A stretch of 64,000 nucleotides of DNA from Parietaria judaica (lineage: Eukaryota > Streptophyta > Magnoliopsida > Rosales > Urticaceae): NCBI GenBank assembly GCA_954871525.1, contig OX940865.1:124001-188000 (forward strand), read 5' to 3'. Every line of letters starts with the position of its first letter. Position 1 is the first letter of the stretch. The notes beneath the pieces are model-generated. The model had not been told where the DNA came from and ran no database searches. It saw nothing but the letters and a program-made list of their open reading frames with translations. Position numbers and translations under genes: made by a program. Shown here piece by piece: positions 46,897 through 64,000 of the stretch.

Positions 46897-49800
46897 ATGT
46901 CGAGTGGCAACAACCGTTCTCGAGGACGTCCCGATGTCCGAGGAAAAGGACGGTCCACTATTCCGTCGCCGCGATCGATTAATAGCGCGACGGGTTTTAG
47001 TCAACATAATTATAATGTCGGAGTTATGAATCAACACAATGTTCACGGTTCTTCTAGCCAACCGTTACCGGTTCATGGTCAATATGGTACCGGTGGCATC
47101 GGGCCGAACAAACAATTACTAATTTCTCAAGGTCAAGGCGGTATGTTTACTAACTTACTCAATTTTCAAGGTCCAAATATTCCGGAATGGAATAGCCTTA
47201 GCAACGAGCAACAACAATATGTTTCCCACGACGACGCCGAGGTACGTTTATTTTAATTTTAATTATTTTAGTTTAATTATTTTAGTTTAATTAATTAATT
47301 TGTCACGTCTCTTGAAAGTCTTAGTATGCTATGTGGTTGCGGTTCCGACTGATCTTCCACATCAAAAACGAATTTCTTGAGATTTAACAATCATTTAATC
47401 ATATTAATTTAATTAAACTTAAAATGGTTACTTAATAAGTTAAAAACCTTCAAATTTAGTTTAATTATTCTATTTTAATTAATTAATTTGCCACGTCTCT
47501 TGAAAGTCCTAGTATGCTCTGTGGTTGCGGTTCCAACAGATCTTCCACATCAGAAACGAATTTCTTGAGATTTAATAATAACTTAATCATATTAATTTAA
47601 TTAAACTTTATATGGTTACTTAATAAGTTAAAAAAATTTAAAAAGGTAATTTGTATGTGTAGTAATAATTATAAAGTTCTTATTGGATTATGGTGTCTTA
47701 GAAAGATTGGTTTTTAAATAAGGTTTGCTTTGCAATCTCCTCCAAGCTAGCTTGGGAACCTCGGGGAGTTCTGTCTAGAAAAGCTTGGGCCTAAAGAGAG
47801 ATCATAGTATCCTTTCCAGTCGATCTGGCCATGGAACCTCGGGGAGTTCCGTCTAAAAGAGCTTGATAATTATTTCCACACATAAGAAATACCATTTTTA
47901 ATTTTGTTAACTTTTTTATTTAACTATATCAAATTTAATTAAATTAATATGATTAATATTAAAATTTAATAAATTAAAAAATTTAATTTTGTTAACTTGT
48001 AAATTTGTAATATTTAAATTAATATGTTTTTTTTAGGAAACGAAGTCGAGGAACCTATCCAACGACCCCGATGCCCAGTACGATGATGATGATGATGCGG
48101 AGGACCCGAACTACGTTCAACACCAAGGCGAGGAGGAGGAAGTTGACGAAGTTCTACCAATGCCGCCACCGCCAGCTAGACGTGGACGTGGACGGGCCCA
48201 ACAACAACCCTTGGTTCTGGGTGAGGGCGGTCGGCCCCCCCATCCGCATGCGAGGAAGCGAAAGAAATTAACGGGAGCGGTTTGGCAGAACGACTTCATA
48301 CCCGACTACAGATACAACTACGAAACCGGATTGGAAGATAGGTGGGGGATTTGCCGACACTGCAATGCGGAGTTTAGTGCTCACCCGAAGCACGACGGCA
48401 ACAGCCGCCTAGAAAACCACGTCAAGCATTGCTTGAAGAAGAAGCGGGCGGAGGAGGTAAGTCGTTTACCCGATGATCTTTATAGAATGTATGTTGCTCA
48501 GTGGGCTATACGCGATGGTTTGCCTATATCGGCGCCCGAGGGAGAAGGTTTTAATGAATTGATGATGAAGATGGCGCCGATAAACTATAGGAAAATCTCG
48601 TATTGTATAAACCACGAGACAATTATCAAATTTTATAACGAGCAAAGGGCCGCTTTACAAGAAATGTTCCAACAATCTTCTTACAAAGTGTCTTTAACGT
48701 AGGATGGTTGGAAAGGTCATGCTAATGATGATTATATTACGGTCGTAGCTCATTTTATCAACGATAATTGGAAAATAGAAAAGCGTATCATAGGTTTTAG
48801 GCCTCTGAGGGTTAGGCACACATTAGTAAACCTAGCCGAGGCGATACTAGAAGTTTTGTCGGATTGGAACCTTAAGGATATGGTAGTTTCCATTACGTTA
48901 GATAACGCAAGTGCCCACGCCAATGCCGTAGAAATAATGAAGGAAAGTTTGACCAATTTTAGGGACGATTGTTTTCATCAAAGGTGTGCATGTCATATTA
49001 TAAACTTGATAGTTCAATCCGGCTTAAATGTTATTTCCGATAGTATCGCCAAAATTAGGAACACGATTTTGTATATACGATCATCTACTATGCGTACATT
49101 TTCTTGGGAAGATTATTGCAGGGCTCACGGTTACCAGGTAAGAACGTTTCAACCGGATATGCCGATCCGTTGGAACTCGACCTACATGATGTTGGATGCT
49201 GCCCTATCCTACAAGGAGCTTCTTACAAACTGGATCAACAGCCCGGAACAAGAAGACCGCGAAGACATCACTCCGGACGATTTGCTAATCGCCATCCAAT
49301 TCCAGGCTTTTCTACAACTTTTTAATCAAATTACTATTGATTTATCTCATGTTTACTCACCCACGTCGCAGAGAGCTTTGCCCGCTATTTTCGATATACT
49401 TTGTCATTTTGAAACTGCTAAACGTAATGCTTTATTTACCGATGTACTAACCCCGATGATTGCAAAGTTTCAGAGTTATTGGAGTCCTGAAAACCTCCCA
49501 TTTCTATACTGTGCTGCTGTGATCGTGGATCCGACACTTAAGCTTTCCAGGCTGCAGGAGGTCTTAAATTGCATGTAAGAAATCACGGGGGAGCCCTACA
49601 TGACGCACAATTACTTCGATGCGGATCAGAAGATGAAGGCTCTCTACCAAGAGTACGAGCAAAAATATAACGACATCGAAGATCAGTGGTATATTTCCTA
49701 GCATTACTCTAAACTTTAATATTTTTGGTTCAATATAGGGCGTACGCGGGGGCGGTGGTTCACAATCACCATACGTGTACAATCACCGTTTATTCTACAA

Positions 49801-50242
49801 CCTTACGGCTATTGGGCGCGGCAATGCATCGACTTCTTCACTGACTTCACAAGGAAGTGGCGCTTCGGGATCTCGAGTTCCTGGTCGACGTGAACGACGA
49901 CACAACATCGACGAGTACGCCCGATTCTGCAACCTTCCTTCGACACCGTGCCCTAACGAAGGCCTAGACATTCTTCAATGGTGGCACGCAAATCGATCGG
50001 AGTATCCGGTCTTATCCTTTTTGGCTCGTGACATTCTCACCATCCCGGTCTCAACGGTATCATCAGAGGCGGCATTCTCAATGGCCGGAAGGATGTTAGA
50101 GCCTCGCCGCAAGTCTACAAAATCATTGATGGTCGAGATCCTTATGCTTTTGAGAGATTGGATTATGGCCAAGAAACGACAACAAGAAAACGATATGTAC
50201 GACCGAGAATTGGCGAATTACTTTTCACAGATTCAAATGTAA
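46897..50242 (+). pseudogene. hAT transposase (BED/hATC), defective
   Basis: Would cut and paste the element. Exon 1 (46897-47241) ends GAG|GTACG and joins exon 2 at 48037 (TTTTAG|GAA) in phase 0. Exon 2 has an acidic tract, then a BED zinc finger (CRHC near 48352, with downstream H and C in LENHVKHC). Next come the RNase H-like fold segments (LTLDNASAHANAV-type block near 48895, CACHIINLIVQSGL). The last exon (49739-50242) carries the hATC dimerisation region: LDILQWWHANRSEYPVLS, then SEAAFSMAGRMLEPRRKS. In-frame stops TAG at 48700-48702 and TAA at 49576-49578 interrupt otherwise continuous coding. The second intron (about 49703-49738) lacks a donor that keeps frame. The copy is therefore inactive, although its ends are complete and could respond to a transposase supplied in trans. 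Confidence 0.9.
47265..47640. repeat. Tandem ~190 bp duplication in hAT intron 1
   Basis: Two adjacent copies, each with CACGTCTCTTGAAAGTC, TATGCT(A/C)TGTGGTTGCGG, CAGATCTTCCACATC-like and ATTTCTTGAGATTTAA blocks. They start near 47265 and 47455. A separate smaller repeat, GGAACCTCGGGGAGTT, occurs near 47756 and 47834. Confidence 0.75.
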
Positions 50243-50562
50243 TTCGTTTTCAATTGTTTGTTTTCTTATTGTACTTTGAATCTGTAACTTCGTTTGCCGT
50301 TGTAGTTGTACTTTCCCGTATCCTACCTTCGAGTTTGTTGAATAAAAACACATATTTACTTTCTTTTGTTTTGTTGTTGTATGTTTTATTTATCTCATAA
50401 TTATTTTTTAAATATTTCAAACACTTAAAATAATTTTAAAATTTTATTTTTTTTCAAAACCGAACTTAAGTACCAAATGTTGAGATTTGACCAAGCAAAC
50501 GAAACGAGGGACTAACAACAAATAACAATAAATAACACAATTAAAAATAAAAAAATACAAAA

Positions 50563-50625
50563 CCCGGAACCGGATATATCCGGGATTTTTTTTCCCGGAC
50601 CCGGATATATCCGGTTCCGGGGTTT
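50563..50625. repeat. hAT right subterminal palindrome cluster
   Basis: CCCGGAACCGGATATATCC and CCCGGACCCGGATATATCC are arranged so that the CCGGAACCGG and CCGGTTCCGG ends can pair. They share CCGGATA with the left cluster. Confidence 0.75.
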
Positions 50626-51160
50626 TACTAAAAAAAAAATTCCGGTCGGTAGGCTTTTTGCCATACATTTTGGGGACTAATTGCGATAGAGTTTTGACCA
50701 TGAGATAAATTAGTAAGCTCATAATATTTAACACCAAGGCATCATATTCAAGCATAAATCTCATCATAGATTTTGTATGCACACAATTTATAATGAGGGA
50801 CTTACGATGCATGAATAATGTGTCACTTAGAGACAAAAAATGAGCATGTGTTTCAAAATATCTTCATCAATTCATGTCCTATAAATCATGAATAAGCAAG
50901 ACATAAATAACCATTAGTTCATAATATTTTTCTCTTAACATAAGAGATAATACTTGGGTATTACAAGGCGCCTGCTCCAGTTTTCATTCCTTCGTTTGGT
51001 GGGGTTCCTGGTTCTAATGGTTTGTCAGGCATTGAGCGCGCGGTGAGTCTCAAGCGTCTTTGCATAGAGAGTGTATCCGATCTTCGTCCTCAGACATTTG
51101 CGTAGGCAATGGATGCTCCAGATTCACCGCTGATGGCTGAGGATTCCTTTAACCAGTGGG

Positions 51161-51303
51161 GGTACTTTTTCCGTAACCAAAAAACACCAACTACAATCAC
51201 TTAAAAAAATTTAAAAATGTATCCGCCTCAATGTTTTTTGAAGTTGAGATTTTACCAAGTTATGATAAAACGTCATGTACCTGAGAAGTGGGTCATTACA
51301 ACA
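51161..51303 (-). repeat. LTR head fragment, reverse orientation
   Basis: On the minus strand 51303 starts TGTAATGACCCACTTCTCAG, closely resembling the head of the LTR element at 43643 (TGTAACGACCCACTT). Only the first ~140 bp can be proposed; the rest is absent. Confidence 0.4.
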
Positions 51304-51708
51304 TAGGTAGTGTTATTCAAAGTAAAGTAATATAAAATATTGCCCGAACACATTAACAAAAAAAATTATTTGAAATGCATTGTCATTTAGTTTGACATAC
51401 ATGTAACTGAAAATTGGCTACTGCATTTTCTTGTTATTATCATAATAAAATCAAGTAGTTTGACTTGACATTTTCTATTTGTTTGAACGGCTTGATGTCA
51501 ATTTGTTGATATTAGCATGGATATGAAATATTACATATTAATCAACAAAAATAAAAAATCAAAGGCCATTTTTGAATGATTAGAAAGGCAAAAGTCATCT
51601 TGAATATTTCAACTCACTCAACAAATGTTACACCACGGTCTCTCAATGTATTCATAAATTAAATTGATCAACTTATTTTAGCTACCAATCTTCTCTCAAA
51701 AGTCAAAC

Positions 51709-51742
<34 letters not shown>

Positions 51743-51754
51743 TGTAATTTGTAC
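51304..51754. other. AT-rich intergenic DNA
   Basis: No gene recognised. It ends in an (AT)n tract at about 51716-51741 immediately before the small hAT element. Confidence 0.4.
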
Positions 51755-52338
51755 CAATGGCGTAGCTATGTAGGGCCTAGTGTACGCCCGGGCACCACCT
51801 GAAAACGTGAAAAATATTAAAGTGATAGTGTTTTAGCAAAGCAAAAAAAAAATTGTATATCATTATAATATTTTATGAGCCTACATTAAGAAGTCAAAGA
51901 GCTTTCAGCCCAACTGTTAAAGTGCTTTTCCCAAGTCTCTCTTTTAAGAGAGAGGACTTGAGTTCGAGTCTTGTTTTGTTTTTTTATCTTTCTTTAAGTT
52001 TTTTTTTTTGTTTATTTATTTTCAGTTATTAAATATATCGATACATATTTATACTCGCCTATTATATTATGAAAAATTGTTATACATAAAAATATAGATA
52101 AATTAATTTTGTATTGAATACCAGTCGATTGGATGTTTCTATTTCTACCAACGATAAATTTGTAATGCAATACTTTCGAAAATGAAAACGCGGCATCTTA
52201 TTTTACCAGGGTAAGTCGTTATATATTTTTCTTTATATATAGGTTACAAAGTTATTATTGATTGTTGTTAATTGTACGATTGATTTAAAAATATATATAT
52301 AAGGCACCACCTAAATTAAAATCTTGGCTCCGCCACTG
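51755..52338. mobile_element. Non-autonomous hAT element (584 bp)
   Basis: The left end reads CAATGGCGTAGCTA and the right end, read inward, CAGTGGCGGAGCCA, a familiar plant hAT terminus. Flanking 8-mers ATTTGTAC (51747-51754) and ATTTGTAA (52339-52346) match at 7 of 8 positions, as expected for an aged hAT duplication. There is no coding capacity. An internal tract (51898-51985) resembles a tRNA-like sequence (see findings). Confidence 0.75.
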
Positions 52339-52516
52339 ATTTGTAATCACATTCGAAAAACATTCTGACGATCATCCAAACACCGTAAAAGGAATCATAT
52401 ATATTATAATGTGAAAAAAGGTCATTCTGAAAAATTAGATATTTAGAAATTATTACACCACACGGATTCTAATAAAAGTTGTTAATTCCCAAATTAAACT
52501 AACAAATCTTCTTATT

Positions 52517-60512
<7,996 letters not shown>

Positions 60513-60560
60513 AATTGTGTTTAGCCCTAGCTAACTAGTACGGAAACCAAAGGCTCCCGT

Positions 60561-60570
60561 TTATATATAA
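60561..60570 (-). promoter_or_regulatory. TATA box of the subtilase gene
   Basis: TTATATATAA lies ~50 bp upstream of the ATG at 60512 on the minus strand, implying a very short 5' leader. Confidence 0.55.
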
Positions 60571-60571
60571 A

Positions 60572-62448
60572 GCTTCTCTTCTAGTTCTAGATTATGGATT
60601 GTTTTTTTCACAACAAACAATAACAAAGGGAGTAGTGAAGTCACATGTATTAATAGTATAATGATGACTTATTAAGATTGACCTCTCTCAATATCTGTTT
60701 TCTAATAATGGCTTAGCTTTAGTGGTTGAGATATCTTAAAAGAATAAATAACTAAATTCGTTTGTTTTATTGCTCCTATATAGTTATCTTTCATTGATCA
60801 TGCTTGGCAAATAAGAATGTTCTTTCTAGATCAGCTTGTTGAGACTTTAATAAGAGTCTATAAAATCCATCTTTATTATGTCCATACTATCTTTCAAATG
60901 TGGGCCCTAATTTTTTTATTTTTATTTTTCTCTTTCTTGGTTCACTAGAATTATGAACATGAAAAGAAAAAGTATTGGTTTTGGCTTATATCTTGTATTA
61001 AGAGTTATAATAATAGGCTATTACTACAACTCGTATCTTTAAAGAGTTTGTAATTCGTATATTTGATATGTAAACCCCCAAAGTATAGCACTACAGAAAA
61101 AATAATAAAAATTATTAAATATATTACTTTGAAAGTAAATCTAGAGTGATATATATACAAAACGGAAACCCTAGTTTTTCCTTGAACTTCAATACAAGCA
61201 AAATGAGCTTTCAGGGATTAAAGTGTCTAAGCAAAGGATCGGATTGTTTAATCCAAACTAAATTATAACTTTGCTTATCTTAGACAATTTTCACCTTAGA
61301 CGGAGAAGCAAAGTACTAATTAACTTGCACTTCATTTTTTTTTTGAAATTTAATTAATTAATAATGGTATTGCAGACGTAGAAAACAAGGGTAAATTGTG
61401 TAGCTGCTTGGTGAAGCATATGTACAAATAAGGGTTAGATGTGAAAAAAGTATTCATATGTAGGGTTACGATCGGCAGATATTCTCAATTTGTTCAAAAA
61501 TGTGTTGATATATAGATTCATTTTTTATTTCCCAGCGTTATGCATTCCAAGTTATAGTTATTTGAGATTTCTATCAAAAATCTTAACGTACGTTTTGGGC
61601 TAATGTAATATCTTGAATAATTTTCAAAAAAAAAACAAAAAACAAAAAAAAAACTACATGTCGTTTTCCTTGCATCGAGTGACATGTCGTTTTGTTTCAT
61701 TTAGTTTATGGGTTATTTTAAAAAATGTCCATTTTGTGTCAAAGGTTTAAGAAAAATGTCCACCGTGTGTATTTTTTACTCTCACACATGGGCATTTTTC
61801 TTAAATCTTTGACACAAAATGGGCATTTCTTATAATTTCTATACTATTAGTTTATTTATTTATTTTCCTTTCCTCTCTCTTTCTCGATGCTTCTGTATTC
61901 TTCTTGCAAGGATTTTTTTTCTTCCCTTTCCATTTCCATTTTCATTTCCTCCAGGGTGAAGCTAGCTTTTTCAATCAAGATGGGCACTAATATATATATA
62001 TATATATATAAATATAATTAAAATGTAATTTAAAAATAATGTTAATAACTAAAAATCTAAATGTCACAAGTAAAAAACTTACTAGTCAAAATAAATTTAA
62101 AAAAACAAAAAAAAAATCTTAATCGTAATAGAATTTGAAATAAATCAAAATAAAAAGTTTTAGAAATAAAATACTTTTAATAGTTTTCAAAAGCACCAAA
62201 TTCTTAGAATATTTATATCATCTCACTCCAGTAAATCTTTGGAAGAGAAAACTAACTAGAGAGATTAGCAAAATAATAAAAATACAAAACTAAACAAAAT
62301 CAAATTAAAAAGTATTCTTATGTAAATAAATATTTTACAAAAAAATTACTTATTAAAGGAGACTAGAAATTAACAACTCTAAAACGTAGTAATAGCATAA
62401 TTAAGAACCAAAGGAATATAAACACGTAAAATTTCATACACATGAACT
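60572..62448. other. Upstream region of the subtilase gene and intergenic DNA
   Basis: No gene recognised. It is AT-rich, with a small hairpin element at 61723-61828, (AT)n at about 61987-62010 and T-rich or A-rich tracts. Regulatory sites for the subtilase gene should lie in the first few hundred bases, but none can be named. Confidence 0.4.
61723..61828. repeat. Small inverted-repeat (hairpin) element
   Basis: Arms 61723-61769 (AAATGTCCATTTTGTGTCAA...) and 61783-61828 (...TTGACACAAAATGGGCATTT) are largely complementary around a ~13-bp loop. Probably a miniature inverted-repeat element. No target duplication was assigned. Confidence 0.6.
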
Positions 62449-63011
62449 TGTGAGCTTAAGCTTGACTTAGTCCGGGTGACGACCAGAACCCAGGACGGGC
62501 AGAAACACTTGCGAGAAGTCAGCCCGGGTACCGACCAGAACAAAAGACGGACAGACGTTCAACCCAGCTCGGGTGAACACATGAAGAGAATCCGCATAGA
62601 AGGCAAGCTCAGCCCGGAGCATACGAGCAGGTCAGCTCGAGGACAGAAAGTCTGCCCGGGCAGGATAGGGAAAGTCTACCCAGAGAAGAAAACGCGTAGC
62701 TTGAAGAGCAAGAAAATCAAGTCAAAGATTTGACGAGATTATTTAGTGTAGTTTTCATATTTAATGCGATTCTGTTAGCTAGGGTTTTGCCTATGTGAGG
62801 CCTATATAAACCTAGCTGTGTACTCTGTAAACTAGAGAGCAAGAGTTTAGTCGAGTAGTTTTTTTGAGTCCATTAAGTTTTGAGTTTATCTCTTTGTAAT
62901 TCCTTTCAATATTAATCAGAGAATTTCTTCTCCCAAATCCGTGTTCTTAAGTTTGTTTGATTCGTGGTGAATATTCGTGTTATTCGCAGATCCGTGATTT
63001 GGGATCCAACA
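62449..63011 (+). repeat. 5' LTR of a Copia element
   Basis: Ends GGGATCCAACA at 63011, directly followed by the primer-binding site. It contains repeated GCCCGGG-type phrases (CAGCCCGGGTACCGACCAGA near 62520) and a TATA motif (CCTATATAAACCTAGC, about 62801). The start near 62449 (TGTGAGC) is uncertain. Confidence 0.6.
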
Positions 63012-63013
63012 AG

Positions 63014-63025
63014 TGGTATCAGAGC
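63014..63025 (+). other. Copia primer-binding site (tRNA-iMet)
   Basis: TGGTATCAGAGC, an exact match to the usual plant Copia primer site, 2 bp after the LTR end. Confidence 0.88.
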
Positions 63026-63039
63026 TTCAATCGAAGAAC

Positions 63040-64000
63040 ATGTCTTCATCAGAATCGGCGATCGGAGATCTGGTTGTGAATAAACTAGAATCCAGGGAAG
63101 GCACAGTAACACTCCATCACCCCATGCTCACGAAGAGCAATTACGCCGTGTGGGCGCTGAAGATGAGGGTGAATCTGCAAGCGCAGGAAGTGTGGGAGGC
63201 CATTGAAGGTGGCAATTCCGAAGGACGCAAAGAAAGAATGGCACTCGCAGCAATCTAACAAGACGTTCTAGAAGAACTGCTTCTCATGCTCTCTGAGAAG
63301 GATTCCACAAAAGAAGCATGGAAGACGCTTTGGACTATGCACATGGGCACAGATCGCGTCAAGGATGCCAAAGTCCATACCCTGAAGAGCGAATTCGAGG
63401 TCATGCGGATGTAGGAAAGCGAGTCGGTGGACGACTTTGCTCTGAGACTCACGTCCATTGTGCCCGGCATACGCTCGCTAGGAGACAAGGTGGACGAGAC
63501 CACCATTGTCACAAGATTTCTACGTGCGTTGCCTCGCAGGTACATGTAGATAGTGACGTCGATTGAGTAGTTCGGCGATCTCAAGACCATGACGGTTGAA
63601 GAGGTTGTTGGGCGTCTTAAAACCCACAAAGAGAGACTTCGGGGCTACGGCGATAAAGGAGACGAGCAAAATCTCCTTCTCACACATGAGGAATGGACGG
63701 CGAGACAGAGAAGATCCGGGGGAGCCGAATCTTTCTCAAATTTCTCAGGACGGAATACATACAGTGGAGAGGTCTGAGGACGAGGTCGAGGCAGAGATTC
63801 GCGAGGACGCGCAAGCGGCTTGAGCCGTCAAGAAGGACCGACAAGGAGAGACAAGAGCACGCTGAAGTGCAACTCTTGTCAGAAGCTCGGGCACTTCGCA
63901 TCAGAGTGCCGGAGCAGAAACCAGGGCGAGGAGGCAAACCTAGCGAGGTTCCCAGACGACCAGCCGACATTGTTATTTGCCGAGCAGGTAATGCACCTGG
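63040..64000 (+). pseudogene. Copia gag pseudogene, continues beyond window
   Basis: One reading frame from the ATG at 63040 (MSSSESAIGDLVVNKLESRE) reads as a Ty1/Copia gag. The N-terminal segment has LTKSNYAVWALKMRVNLQA. The UBN2-type core has STKEAWKTLWTMHMGTDRVK, then SVDDFALRLTSIVPGI and TRFLRALPRRY. Near the end it has a CCHC zinc knuckle, CNSCQKLGHFASEC (about 63860-63900), then FPDDQPTLLFAEQ. Five in-frame stops interrupt it (63256 TAA, 63412 TAG, 63547 TAG, 63568 TAG, 63775 TGA), with no frameshift. Protease and pol would follow beyond the window. Confidence 0.88.

Larger units (their letters stand above)
46412..50679 (+). mobile_element. hAT-superfamily DNA transposon, complete ends, 8-bp TSD
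   Basis: 4268 bp flanked by the perfect 8-bp duplication ATTGCGAT (46404-46411 and 50680-50687). Terminal inverted repeats are imperfect: TAATGGGCAAAATGT on the left and TAGTCCCCAAAATGT on the right end read inward, 11 of 15 identical. Both ends carry palindromic CCCGGATA/TATCCGGG clusters. It encodes a hAT transposase with BED zinc finger and hATC domain, now disrupted. It sits inside the LTR element 43643-50965. Confidence 0.92.
43643..50965. mobile_element. LTR-like element (~3.05 kb without insert), TSD AGGCG
   Basis: Begins TGTAACGACCCACTT and ends TTGGGTATTACA, flanked by the 5-bp duplication AGGCG (43638-43642 and 50966-50970). Terminal TG...CA and TSD length fit an LTR element. No coding sequence of its own is recognisable, so it is best read as a solo LTR. 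Removing the 4.3 kb hAT insertion leaves ~3.05 kb. 45640-45960 contains repeated variants of AACTCGCCGGTGCGCTTTGG. A related LTR start occurs in reverse at 51303. Confidence 0.7.

Noticed and set aside
48117..48299. Minus-strand frame opposite the hAT acidic/Pro-rich region
   Set aside because: Shadow of the transposase exon, which is supported by splice sites and domains.
51286..51303. GTGGGTCATTACA at 51290-51302 as the 3' end of the LTR element starting at 43643
   Set aside because: The exact 5-bp TSD AGGCG places the end at 50965. The 51303 sequence is better read as a reverse-oriented LTR head.

Overview
This is nuclear DNA of a flowering plant, most likely a eudicot. The coding exons are split by short, AT-rich GT-AG introns. 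One gene encodes a plant-type C2 phospholipase D and another a plant subtilase. Most of the remaining sequence is degraded plant transposable elements (Ty3/Gypsy, Ty1/Copia, Cassandra TRIM, LINE, hAT and Mutator-like fold-back elements). Nothing points to bacterial, viral or organellar DNA. I could not determine the species.

Layout. 0.1-0.8 kb: a broken retroelement ORF (plant transposase_32 type). 1.8-10.8 kb: a minus-strand Gypsy relic (G1) with degenerate LTRs, a gag pseudogene and several minisatellites. 10.8-26.3 kb: a large Copia-type shell (A) with ~2.1 kb LTRs, a tRNA-Met primer site and a polypurine tract. Its inside is filled with LTRs of a second family (B), including a complete solo LTR nested in another B LTR. 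26.3-31.2 kb: a second minus-strand Gypsy relic (G2) with 5' LTR, PBS, gag, protease and a truncated reverse transcriptase. 32.2 kb: a small ubiquitin-eS31 (RPS27a) pseudogene. 33.4-39.7 kb: an intact 10-exon phospholipase D beta-type gene on the minus strand. 40.8-51.3 kb: a transposon nest made of an LTR relic, a LINE tail, a Cassandra LTR, and an LTR element with a 5-bp target duplication. That LTR element carries a complete hAT element inserted with an 8-bp duplication. 51.8-52.3 kb: a small non-autonomous hAT element. 52.5-60.5 kb: an 11-exon subtilase gene on the minus strand, resembling xylem serine proteinase 1 / SBT4.14. Its introns host a Cassandra LTR and nested Mutator-like fold-back elements. 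62.4-64.0 kb: the 5' LTR, PBS and broken gag of another Copia element that runs off the window.

Only the two minus-strand genes look functional. Reassembled from splice junctions, both have continuous frames (1041 and 759 codons) with all catalytic residues present. They share orientation but have no obvious functional link: one is a membrane-lipid signalling enzyme, the other a secreted protease. I found no convincing new biological system. The most informative material is the transposon stratigraphy, where target-site duplications give the order of insertion at several levels.
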